From Pedococcus cremeus (GTDB lineage: Bacteria > Actinomycetota > Actinomycetes > Actinomycetales > Dermatophilaceae): DNA of 64,000 nt. The notes under the pieces are model-generated. The model was not told where the DNA came from. It did not search any database and saw only the letters and a program-made list of their open reading frames with translations. Within the stretch, counting starts at the first letter, position 1. Every line of letters starts with the position of its first letter. A program made the position numbers and the translations under genes. Below, one piece after another: positions 25,222-32,046 of this stretch. The stretch is from assembly GCF_900111375.1 (NCBI RefSeq), contig NZ_FOHB01000008.1, forward strand, positions 124,001-188,000. Direction: 5' to 3'.

Positions 25222-25257
25222 AGGCCGCCCGTGTAGCTCCCCTGCTCCGGGCGGCCT
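25222..25257 (+). terminator. 10-bp stem hairpin downstream of the 6C-like RNA
   Basis: AGGCCGCCCG (25222-25231) pairs perfectly with CGGGCGGCCT (25248-25257) around a 16-base loop. It could end the 6C-like transcript. Confidence 0.55.
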
Positions 25258-25480
25258 CGGTCATCAGGGTATGAACCTGCAGAGTGGGACTTTCGGCCCG
25301 ATGCGTCTAGGCCATGAGGCTGAGGTGTGAAGCGAGACCGACCATCGATGATGGGCTGGCACTGCCAGGCCTTGCGCGGCGTTGACGCGGACGCTTCCTG
25401 ACGGTGGAGTCAGCGATTGACGAGAACGAAGTCCAGCAGTGGGCGCTCTAGAACCGGTGTTGTACCGGTCCTAGGTGATG

Positions 25481-25513
25481 CTCCGGCGGCTCCGGACCTC
25501 GTGGCCGCCGGAG
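25481..25513. promoter_or_regulatory. Inverted repeats in the STAS gene leader
   Basis: CTCCGGCGGC (25481-25490) pairs with GCCGCCGGAG (25504-25513), 32 bases before the STAS ATG. ACCGGT is repeated just upstream around a five-base loop (25453-25469). They may form a terminator or leader structure. Confidence 0.45.
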
Positions 25514-25545
25514 TGCCGAGCCTGTTTTGGGGGTAGGTAGTCGAC

Positions 25546-25869
25546 ATGGGCAGATCAGCGCCGATGAGGGACCTCAGCGTCAGGCTTGCGACCGAGTCAC
25601 GGCGCGTCCGGCTGGATCTGGCCGGCGAGCTGGACGTGGCGTCCAAGGATCTGCTCGAACCGGTCGTGGACCAAGTGCTGTTACTCCAGCCGCCGCGGGT
25701 TCTGGTCGATCTGCGTCGGCTGTGGTTTTGCGATGTTGCCGGGGCCCGCGCATTGGCGGGCGCCCACAAGCGGTGGAGTGACCACGGTTTGAGCGTCGCT
25801 CTTTATGGGGCGGGCTTGGCCGTTCAACGGGTCTTTGATCTGACCGGGTTCGCCGACCTGCTTGGCTAG
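25546..25869 (+). CDS. STAS domain anti-sigma-factor antagonist
   Basis: A 107-residue STAS protein (SpoIIAA-like): RRVRLDLAGELDVASKDLLEP at the start of the fold, VLVDLRRLWFCDVAGARALAGAHKR holding the region of the phosphorylatable residue, and LSVALYGAGLAVQRVFDLTGF at the end. The Ser usually found in D-S/T-xG is replaced here (CDVAGAR), so phosphorylation by a partner kinase is uncertain. No anti-sigma kinase gene is adjacent. GGGGGTAGG lies upstream of ATG 25546; ATG 25564 is an alternative. Confidence 0.75.
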   Translation: MGRSAPMRDLSVRLATESRRVRLDLAGELDVASKDLLEPVVDQVLLLQPPRVLVDLRRLWFCDVAGARALAGAHKRWSDHGLSVALYGAGLAVQRVFDLTGFADLLG

Positions 25870-26052
25870 CCGCCGCCCTCGGCCTGCGGGACCACAGCGA
25901 GCCGCCGACCCTTAGCGGAGCAGGGGAGCCTGCCGGAGTGGGTGGGTCAAGGGTGGCCGCAGGCCATCACGCAGTGACGCGAAGCGCCCTTGATGCTCCC
26001 CGGAGGTGGGCGGATGCTCCGGCGCCGGGTCGAAGGCGATCCGGCGCGCCGA

Positions 26053-26805
26053 CTACGGGAGGTGTTCGCCGTCCCGTGCGTGTTTGGTGAGGTGCTGCTT
26101 CAGCCGCGCGACGGAAGCGTTGCAGTGCGGGCACCGGACAAACGGCTGGGTGGCAGCCCATTCGGTGATGGTGGCCGGCCACCACCAGTCCCTGCTGCCG
26201 TCGCGCCCGTCGGGCGGAGGAAAGTGACCACGGGACAGTCGTAGGCCGTGGTTCGCCGGGGACCAGCCAAAGAAGGCTTGAATGTCCTTGCCGGTCCAGC
26301 GACGTGGGGCCATTTCTGCATGCGCCTTCAGGGCCTTCGGGCCGATCTCCATGGCGGCTCGGATCTCGTGGCGTGACAGACCTTGGCGCCAGAGCCGGTC
26401 GAAGGCGTCCTGGGAGACCGGATCATCGGTGAACCGGGGAAGGCCCTTCTCGACCAGCTGGCTGCCCGTCCTCCCGGGCCGACCTGCCACCGCCTGCGCC
26501 TCGCCCTCCCCGGCTCCAAGGCGCACAGCGACGGCCAGGCAGATCCGGTCGATCTGATGCCGCGGTGGGATCGAACGACGACCGACCCGGCCAGCAATCC
26601 GGGTCGGTCCAAGTCCACGCATGCGCAGAGCTACGACTCGCAGATCGCCAACGGTTACCGGCTCAGTCTCGGCCACGAAGCGCCGACGCCATGCGCGGGG
26701 CTCGGACAGATCATCGGCTAGATGCTCAAGCACCGGAACCCACGCGTGCCCCAGGCCCAGCACTGTGCAGACGGTTGCCAAGGTCTCGGCGTTCTGTTCA
26801 GCCAC
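26053..26805 (-). CDS. DNA-binding-like protein with Ros/MucR-type C2H2 zinc finger
   Basis: A 250-residue protein from GTG 26805. Two HTH-like stretches are suggested (LRMRGLGPTRIAGRVGRRS and LWRQGLSRHEIRAAMEIG). The C-terminal 25 residues hold CPHC-x9-H-x3-H, the exact spacing of the Ros/MucR prokaryotic C2H2 finger, although the flanking sequence differs from classical MucR. A role as DNA-binding regulator of the element is inferred. The GTG overlaps the stop of a tiny upstream frame, suggesting coupling; a later start at Met near residue 60 is possible. Confidence 0.6.
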   Translation of the reverse strand: MAEQNAETLATVCTVLGLGHAWVPVLEHLADDLSEPRAWRRRFVAETEPVTVGDLRVVALRMRGLGPTRIAGRVGRRSIPPRHQIDRICLAVAVRLGAGEGEAQAVAGRPGRTGSQLVEKGLPRFTDDPVSQDAFDRLWRQGLSRHEIRAAMEIGPKALKAHAEMAPRRWTGKDIQAFFGWSPANHGLRLSRGHFPPPDGRDGSRDWWWPATITEWAATQPFVRCPHCNASVARLKQHLTKHARDGEHLP

Positions 26806-26887
26806 GGGCACGCGCCGATGCCCAGGACCACAGGAGGCACAGGCCGATCCCGAAGAGAGTGCCGGCGAGGAACTGCATGCCGGGCAT
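26798..26887 (-). CDS. Very small putative membrane peptide (29 aa)
   Basis: ATG 26887 opens a 29-residue frame with one hydrophobic segment (FLAGTLFGIGLCLLWSWA) and an Arg-rich end. Its TGA overlaps the GTG of the zinc-finger gene (GTGGCTGA). GGCAGG lies just before the ATG. It may act as a leader that couples translation; it could also be chance. Confidence 0.35.
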   Translation of the reverse strand: MPGMQFLAGTLFGIGLCLLWSWASARARG

Positions 26888-26946
26888 CCTGCCGCAGATT
26901 CGCAGCAGGAAGCGTTCAAGGGACGGGGTGCGATGGGGTGCGCGTA

Positions 26947-27013
26947 GGGCGCGAAGCGCCCGGAGCGCGGGGCCCCATCGCGGGGCCCCGGCCCTCGCGG
27001 CGCGAAGCGCCGC
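26947..27013. repeat. Cluster of three palindromes
   Basis: GGGCGC-GAA-GCGCCC (26947-26961), GGGGCCCC-ATCGC-GGGGCCCC (26969-26989) and GCGGCGC-GAA-GCGCCGC (26997-27013) follow one another. The outer two share the stem and GAA loop. They lie between the end of the AriB-like gene and the next gene and may form a compound terminator or a protein-binding array. The remaining bases to 27177 show no gene. Confidence 0.7.
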
Positions 27014-27177
27014 CTTGATTCCTAAGAGGTGTACTCGGCAACTTGGTGGTGGCGTCGGTCAGCTTGAGAAAAGCCATTCCGGTTGTGGCCGGCTGGGGGC
27101 AGCTGCGAGGTCTGCGCGGGTCCGATGGATGGCCCCGCCTCGCATGGCACCGACCGTGGGTCTGAAGTGCATCTTGC

Positions 27178-28089
27178 TCACAGCGCTTCCAAGGGGTCGA
27201 GGTAATGCCGCACCCAGGCACCGTTGAAGCTCAGCGCTGCTGCGAAACTCTCGGTGATGGAAGAGCCCAGTTTTCCCTTGTTCTTGACGTGGCGGCCCGG
27301 CAAGCCACCCTTCACAGCTTCATCCAAGTAGCCAGGAAGCCATTTGCCCTTCAAGACTTGATCAGCCTCGCCTCGTTCGTAAAGGCGCGTCAGCCGCCGA
27401 TCCATGCGGGATCTAAGGTCCGCGTAGTCAACGTGTTTCAGTCCAGTGACCCGCCGTAGGGATGACTCCTTAGCGCGAACGAGGTGGGCATCTTCCGGCG
27501 AATATCGGGGGTCATTAACGGCGGATGCGCGGGCGAATGTCACGTCGCACTGGGCTCGTGTTACTCGCGCGATGCAGCAAAGCAGAATCCACGTTCGCCA
27601 CAGGTTCGCTAGATCGCCGCGCCAGTCGCCGAGATGTGTAACTAGGGCGTTGGCCTCCTGCGGCGTAAGGCTGAGGTGCGACCCCAATGCCTTTTCCGCA
27701 TCCGCGTTAGCGAAGATCTCGGCCTCAACGTCGTATCTCTTCGTATAGACCACGTGGGGCGAACGGCGCGTGCCGCCGGTCATGAAATCACTATCTCGAT
27801 CCAACATAAAGACGAGAACTGACTCGCCTGAACGCTTCTGTGTGCGAAGAACGCCCTTTTTTCGACTCCAGTCGAACAGGGAAAGCAGTGCGGCTTTTCC
27901 GCCGGTTCCTGATACGACCTCGATTGGTATCAGCTGCACCTCGTCACTGCGGAGGGTCGTGGACGCCTCTAAGATCCCCCCATAAAAGTAGGGGTCGTGG
28001 GCGCGCCCCTCGAACATGACGTGGAGTCGGGCCCTACTAATCTGCAGCCGACGACGAAACCCGGCGTAGCTGTATGCAGGACGGCTCAT
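27178..28089 (-). CDS. ariB: TOPRIM/DUF4435-like nuclease, AriB-like (PARIS)
   Basis: A 303-residue protein with a TOPRIM-type layout: Glu27 in VMFEGRAHDPYFY (strand-E-G-x3-D-x2-F-Y), the DxD at Asp97-Arg-Asp99 in VFMLDRDSDF, then YTKRYDVEAEIF (residues 115-126), the spot where DUF4435 has its acidic 'diE' motif. DUF4435 is the AriB effector of the PARIS anti-phage system, which cuts tRNA when released by AriA. ATG 28089 overlaps the upstream ATPase stop by four bases, the usual PARIS order ariA-ariB. I infer the family from motifs; other OLD-like ATPase/TOPRIM pairs or RloA/RloB are alternatives. Confidence 0.65.
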   Translation of the reverse strand: MSRPAYSYAGFRRRLQISRARLHVMFEGRAHDPYFYGGILEASTTLRSDEVQLIPIEVVSGTGGKAALLSLFDWSRKKGVLRTQKRSGESVLVFMLDRDSDFMTGGTRRSPHVVYTKRYDVEAEIFANADAEKALGSHLSLTPQEANALVTHLGDWRGDLANLWRTWILLCCIARVTRAQCDVTFARASAVNDPRYSPEDAHLVRAKESSLRRVTGLKHVDYADLRSRMDRRLTRLYERGEADQVLKGKWLPGYLDEAVKGGLPGRHVKNKGKLGSSITESFAAALSFNGAWVRHYLDPLEAL

Positions 28090-29240
28090 AGTTCATGCAC
28101 GCTCTTGTCCGGGATTTCCGCCATGACCTCCGGTGAGTGAGTAGCCATCACCAGTTGCATCTCTGTGTTAACCGTTTGCAGAGTGCTCACTAGGCGGTGT
28201 TGCCAATCGATGTGCATCGACAGCTCTGGCTCGTCGATGATCACGACGTTGTTGGTCGCTCGAAGGCACTCCAGCATCAGCAGGAGCAGTTGACGTTCCC
28301 CGCTGGACAAAGATTCGAGCGGAACCTTGGCCTTCGAGACCTCTACCGTGATTCCATCAGGCTTGAAGTGGATCTCTTTATTAGCGGCGAACAGTTCCTT
28401 GACCAGAGCCTCGAGCCGACGCTGAGGTTCTTGGGCTTTGTTGATCCGCTCTTGCACCTGCTCAATTCGAGCGACGATCTCGCGAAGCAACTGATCGTCT
28501 TCGTACCGCCTGATAAAGCTTGCTGAACTCCCCACCTTGAACGGCACGCGAGCCTGTGCCCCAAAGAACTCGCGCACCATGGCGTACGCCTCCCGAGGAC
28601 TAACCTCCGAGACATATCCAGAGCGGCCTGGACCGCGAAGGACAGCATCGAGGACCTCCGCCAGGCCGTACTCCTGAGCCTCTCTGATCTGCACTAGTGC
28701 CTCGGTGGCATACGTCCTCCACCTGTCCTCGATGCCTGCCGCGAACTGCTTGTCGTAAGCCGCCTCTGTGATAACAGAATTGTCGCGCTTCTGGACCATT
28801 GCTTGCGATCGCCGAGGACCCACGCGTCCGCCCTCGGATATGCGGGAGATCGGCAGGTATCCGTGACGGAACCTCAGCCTCGCGAACTCCTTTGGCTTCG
28901 ATTGCCAAGTGGGGTCGTCCAAGACCCAGACTTCAACAGGCTCTTCGGCCTCGGAGTCCCAGAGGGTCTCCCAGTGACCTTCCTTGTTGTCCTTTCGGCT
29001 CAAGGTCCTGACAACGCGACCTCGGGCTTCACTCACGAAGTGCACTTCTGCGGACTCGAATGGAACTCGATGTAGGGGCTCAGAGTCGTTCGATAGAGCC
29101 GAGTGCAGAATCTTCAGGAGCGACGTCTTTCCCGCACCATTGCCTGCGAAAAACACATTCACGTCGGGCTGCAATTCATGTGATACGGGCTTGGTTCTCC
29201 CCGCGAGTCCATGAATGGTGAAGCTCTCAATGTGTGTCAA
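28086..29240 (-). CDS. ariA: AAA15/ABC-type ATPase, AriA-like (PARIS)
   Basis: A 384-residue SMC/ABC-fold ATPase. Walker A is GNGAGKTS (33-40), the ABC signature LSSGERQ is at 311-317, Walker B VVIIDEPE at 332-339 and the H-loop His is 368 in ATHSP. A helical insert (~245-290) forms the expected coiled coil. This layout fits AriA, the sensor scaffold of PARIS, which holds AriB until a phage trigger protein is sensed. TTG 29240 is used: GAGGAAG lies just before it. It is somewhat shorter than typical AriA. Confidence 0.68.
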   Translation of the reverse strand: MTHIESFTIHGLAGRTKPVSHELQPDVNVFFAGNGAGKTSLLKILHSALSNDSEPLHRVPFESAEVHFVSEARGRVVRTLSRKDNKEGHWETLWDSEAEEPVEVWVLDDPTWQSKPKEFARLRFRHGYLPISRISEGGRVGPRRSQAMVQKRDNSVITEAAYDKQFAAGIEDRWRTYATEALVQIREAQEYGLAEVLDAVLRGPGRSGYVSEVSPREAYAMVREFFGAQARVPFKVGSSASFIRRYEDDQLLREIVARIEQVQERINKAQEPQRRLEALVKELFAANKEIHFKPDGITVEVSKAKVPLESLSSGERQLLLLMLECLRATNNVVIIDEPELSMHIDWQHRLVSTLQTVNTEMQLVMATHSPEVMAEIPDKSVHEL

Positions 29241-29548
29241 GGCATCTTCCTCACGAGTTCCGTCATGTCGCTGTCCCGTTGTCGGCCCTCACGCGGGGGC
29301 GCACAGGCCAGGCTGGCGTCAACCTACGGGGTTCGCACGTGATTGGCAGGAAATTGCCCCATTTGGCCTTCTTGGTGGCTCCTCCAACGCACTTGTGACG
29401 CCTCCTAGACGTGCGACCGCCTCGTGACACGAAGAAGGGCGCCCCCCGCCGGTTGGTGATCCTTGTGAGGTGGCTGCACGCGCTCTCACTTAAGGCCGGC
29501 TCACTTCGCAGCCACTGACGTGTCCCCGGTCCGAGGTACCGTCCCTAT
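29241..29548. other. Intergenic region between divergent ariA-like and HD genes
   Basis: About 300 bases with no supportable gene. The ribosome site of the ATPase is at its left edge and a CGTCCCTAT box touches the HD-gene start at its right edge. No hairpin of note was seen. Confidence 0.5.
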
Positions 29549-30085
29549 GTGGGCGATGCAACTCTGACGGTCTACGCGGACCTGATGGCGGGCCTGACTC
29601 CGACGCGCCAGCGTCATTCCGTCGAGGTTGGGCGCAAGGTCGCCAGCAGGGCGGTTCAGTGGATCGATCCTGCACTTCGCGCGGATGTCATCTCAGCTGC
29701 ACTGCTGCATGACATTGGCTACGCCCACCCGAACACCGGGATGCATGCGATCGACGGTGCTGCCTTCCTTCGGCGACATGGGTTCCGGGACTTGGTGTGC
29801 CACCTCGTCGCACATCACTCCTGCAGTCACATCGAAGCGGCAGTGAGGGGCCTGCCCGAATCGGTCTACGAGCCATATTCGATTTCGGAGGCTAGGCCGG
29901 AGCTCCATCGCTTGATCACCTGGGCGGACATGACGACAGGGCCAACCGGAGAGACCGTCACCGTCGAGGAGCGTCTGGCTGAGATCGAGTCACGCTATGG
30001 GGAGGGAGATCCCGTGACCGAGTTCATCGCACGCGCCAGAGCGGAACTGTTGGCTGCGGGTCAGTCGCCCTCCGGGTCGATGTAG
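29549..30085 (+). CDS. HD domain phosphohydrolase
   Basis: A 178-residue HD-superfamily protein: His23 (QRHSVEVG), His54-Asp55 in LLHDIGYA, His-His at 89-90 in VAHHSC and Asp127 in TWADMTTG, the metal ligands of the fold. It should hydrolyse a nucleotide or phosphoester; the substrate is not readable. GTG 29549 follows TACCGT by six bases, so it is leaderless. HD, NUDIX and XRE genes in this order form a control cassette seen next to tra genes in AICEs. It overlaps the convergent NUDIX gene by 25 bases. Confidence 0.78.
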   Translation: MGDATLTVYADLMAGLTPTRQRHSVEVGRKVASRAVQWIDPALRADVISAALLHDIGYAHPNTGMHAIDGAAFLRRHGFRDLVCHLVAHHSCSHIEAAVRGLPESVYEPYSISEARPELHRLITWADMTTGPTGETVTVEERLAEIESRYGEGDPVTEFIARARAELLAAGQSPSGSM

Positions 30086-30543
30086 GGCTCTTCCCGGCTG
30101 ACCGCCCACTCCAGGCGCTTCCGCTGGCTCGGGTCCATCCTGAGCTCAACAATCTCGTCAGCGGTGAACCAGCCCACGTGGGTGCTTTCGTCGCTCTCAG
30201 TGGCGTCACCGTCTACGTAGTCGGCCCGATAGATGACTGTGAACTCCTGCCGCACCTCGTCGTTGCTTGTGTAGTGGACGACGTGACGAGGGTCGGTGAA
30301 GATGCCCACCAGGCCAGTGACTCGCACGTGGACGCCTGACTCCTCGAGGGTCTCCCGGACGGCGGTTCTCGTGAGCGATTCGCCTGGGTCCTGTGCCCCG
30401 CCTGGCATGGACCAGTTGCCATTATCGGAGCGCTGGATCAGCAGGATCTTGCCCTCCCGCTGCACGAAGGCGCCCGCACTGGGCCGGATGCTGTTCGCCT
30501 TGGGTGCGTCTGGGTCGTCGTAGTAATCGATTCGCCGAGCCAC
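30061..30543 (-). CDS. NUDIX hydrolase (Pif-like context)
   Basis: A 160-residue NUDIX protein. The Nudix box is intact: Gly49-x5-Glu55-x7-Arg63-Glu64-x-Leu66-x-Glu68-x-Gly70 (GAQDPGE to RETLEESG). Such enzymes hydrolyse nucleoside diphosphates linked to another moiety. In pSAM2 the immunity factor Pif, which blocks redundant transfer, contains a Nudix motif, so a similar role is possible here by context only. GTG 30543 lies seven bases after TAGGCT, a leaderless arrangement. Confidence 0.78.
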   Translation of the reverse strand: MARRIDYYDDPDAPKANSIRPSAGAFVQREGKILLIQRSDNGNWSMPGGAQDPGESLTRTAVRETLEESGVHVRVTGLVGIFTDPRHVVHYTSNDEVRQEFTVIYRADYVDGDATESDESTHVGWFTADEIVELRMDPSQRKRLEWAVSREEPYIDPEGD

Positions 30544-30548
30544 GCGGA

Positions 30549-31283
30549 TCAGCCTACGGGTTTGGCTGTCGCCCAGACGCGGTCGAAGGTGTCCGAGTAG
30601 TAGGTGAACAGTTGGCCGCTCGGGACGCGTTGGAGGTGGTGAACGGGAGAACGGGCTGCCCAGGAGCCGTACGTGTGGGTATTGACCAGCATCGAACTGT
30701 CAAACCGGAACTGGCTGGCATAGAGAGGGGTGCTGTGAACGCGGATCGAGACCTGTGGCAGGGCGACGGCTTCCTGCAGGTACTCAAGCGTTGATTGACA
30801 GCGCTGGGGGAGGGTCGGTAGGCCCTCTTCTTTCCCACGGTTGCGAACGGCTTCGGATGCTGGGTCTCCGAGCAGCAGGCGGACGGTGACTCCTTCTGCG
30901 CTCTTCGCCCGGATGACGTCGACGAGGTTGAACGACTCGACCAAGAAGCCGCCGGAGTAGACAAGGATTTCCATCCGATCGCGGGTCTGCTCGATCAAGC
31001 TGCGCCACACATCCGGGGGGACGTCGTTTCGCCGAGCCCAGAACTGCACCAGTTCTGCCCGAGTGGCTCCGGAAGCTCCCTCACCGCCGAGAAGGGCTGG
31101 CCAGAAGTAGGTCTCTTCGAAGCCGAGAAGCTTTGCCACCTTGATCCGCGTAGCGGGATGCGGCTGGCGATCCTTGGTAATCCACCGTTCGACGCTTTTG
31201 GCGTCAACGCCGACAGCTTCAGCGAGTCCCCGAGAAGTGATCTCCGCGGCGGTCATTGCGTTCCTGAGTCGGGCGTTTGGCAT
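30549..31283 (-). CDS. XRE-type regulator with PLD-like (DUF5919-type) C-terminal domain
   Basis: A 244-residue protein: an HTH at the N-terminus (~10-50: RGLAEAVGVDAKSVERWITKDRQPHPATRIKVAKLLG), a linker, then a domain resembling inactive phospholipase D folds (VWRSLIEQTRDRMEILVYSGGFLVE; VTVRLLLGDPAS; VHHLQRVPSGQLFTYY). No HKD motif is complete, so it is probably a ligand-sensing domain. ATG 31283 is leaderless, six bases after TAGGCT. Divergent from the transfer operon across two CGTCCCTATT direct repeats, it likely controls transfer genes and itself. Confidence 0.75.
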   Translation of the reverse strand: MPNARLRNAMTAAEITSRGLAEAVGVDAKSVERWITKDRQPHPATRIKVAKLLGFEETYFWPALLGGEGASGATRAELVQFWARRNDVPPDVWRSLIEQTRDRMEILVYSGGFLVESFNLVDVIRAKSAEGVTVRLLLGDPASEAVRNRGKEEGLPTLPQRCQSTLEYLQEAVALPQVSIRVHSTPLYASQFRFDSSMLVNTHTYGSWAARSPVHHLQRVPSGQLFTYYSDTFDRVWATAKPVG

Positions 31284-31303
31284 GGTCCGAGCCTAGAGAG
31301 AAA

Positions 31304-31349
31304 CGTCCCTATTTGTCCCATTCGGGGGGTTAAAGCGTCCCTATTGGTC
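31304..31349. promoter_or_regulatory. Two 14-bp direct repeats, probable XRE operators
   Basis: CGTCCCTATTTGTC (31304-31317) and CGTCCCTATTGGTC (31336-31349) have a 32-bp start-to-start spacing (about three helical turns) between the divergent XRE and transfer genes. The core CGTCCCTAT also lies at 29540-29548, overlapping the HD gene's leaderless start. Three copies in one element suggest a small regulon. Confidence 0.65.
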
Positions 31350-31401
31350 GGTCAAGTCTTGGTCTGTCGAAGCCATCCAGGCTTCTTGTTAGGAGGCAGA
31401 C

Positions 31402-31791
31402 ATGACGTCGTACGCGGTGGACAGCAAGCGTCAGGCGATGCGGGCGACCGGCATCGTCGACGAGGTCAAGGAGTGGGAGGAGCGGGACGGCAAGCGTCGT
31501 CCGTCGGAGATCCAGGCGCGGGACGAGGACACCGGCATGCCGCTGTGGTCGGTGGAGGTGATCTACAAGCAGACCTCTTGGGGCCGGGAGTCCAGCGTGA
31601 CAGGCCGGGTCATCGTCGGGATGCCGCAGCGTCCGGTGCTGGAGGAGTACGCCCGGGTCGAGTTCGTCGACCTGCGCGCGGAGGTGCGGGTCAACCAGGC
31701 CGGTGGGCTGGTGGAGTCGTGGTCGGCGGACCGAGTCGCGGACGCCAAGTCCGCCACCGCCTCGACACCCGCCGCCGGGAAGGCGGCCTAA
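31402..31791 (+). CDS. Conserved AICE hypothetical protein (upstream of tra)
   Basis: A 129-residue protein (MTSYAVDSKRQAMRATGIVDEVKEWEERDGKRRP...). The PLWSVEVIY and VGMPQRPVLEEYARVEFVDLRAEVRV segments suggest a beta-rich core; the last 20 residues are Ala/Thr-rich and probably disordered. AGGAGG precedes ATG 31402. Short proteins of this kind precede the FtsK-like gene in many AICEs; their role in replication or transfer is not known to me. Confidence 0.7.
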   Translation: MTSYAVDSKRQAMRATGIVDEVKEWEERDGKRRPSEIQARDEDTGMPLWSVEVIYKQTSWGRESSVTGRVIVGMPQRPVLEEYARVEFVDLRAEVRVNQAGGLVESWSADRVADAKSATASTPAAGKAA

Positions 31792-31794
31792 GTC

Positions 31795-32043
31795 ATGCGG
31801 CTCCAGGAGGCCCTCGCGTGGGGTGACTCGCTTGGTGTCGACCCGGCCGACCTGCCCGGTGCGCTGACCGGGGAGCTGCGCCGGTTGGAGGACCTGCGCG
31901 GGGAGCTCGTCGCGGCGCAGCGTCGCCTCGGTGACGTTCCGGATGCGGAGGTCTCCCGCTCGTTGTGGCGGGCCACCTCCGCCCTGGGGGCGGCTGAGGC
32001 CCGGGTCCATGACGCGGCAGTCGCGGTCCGGCGGAGCGCCTGA
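31795..32043 (+). CDS. Small helical protein in tra operon
   Basis: An 82-residue, Ala/Leu/Arg-rich helical protein, probably coiled coil (LTGELRRLEDLRGELVAAQRRLGDV). It begins three bases after the previous stop and ends three bases before the TraB start, so it is part of the same operon. No family is recognised. Confidence 0.65.
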   Translation: MRLQEALAWGDSLGVDPADLPGALTGELRRLEDLRGELVAAQRRLGDVPDAEVSRSLWRATSALGAAEARVHDAAVAVRRSA

Positions 32044-32046
32044 GTC

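Larger units (their letters stand above)
24778..25545. other. Long non-coding stretch with RNA-like structures
   Basis: Almost 770 bases without a supportable gene. It holds the 6C-like RNA (25118-25180), a 10-bp stem hairpin (25222-25257) and two inverted repeats just before the STAS gene (25453-25469 and 25481-25513). The open frames in it have shadow composition. Confidence 0.55.
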
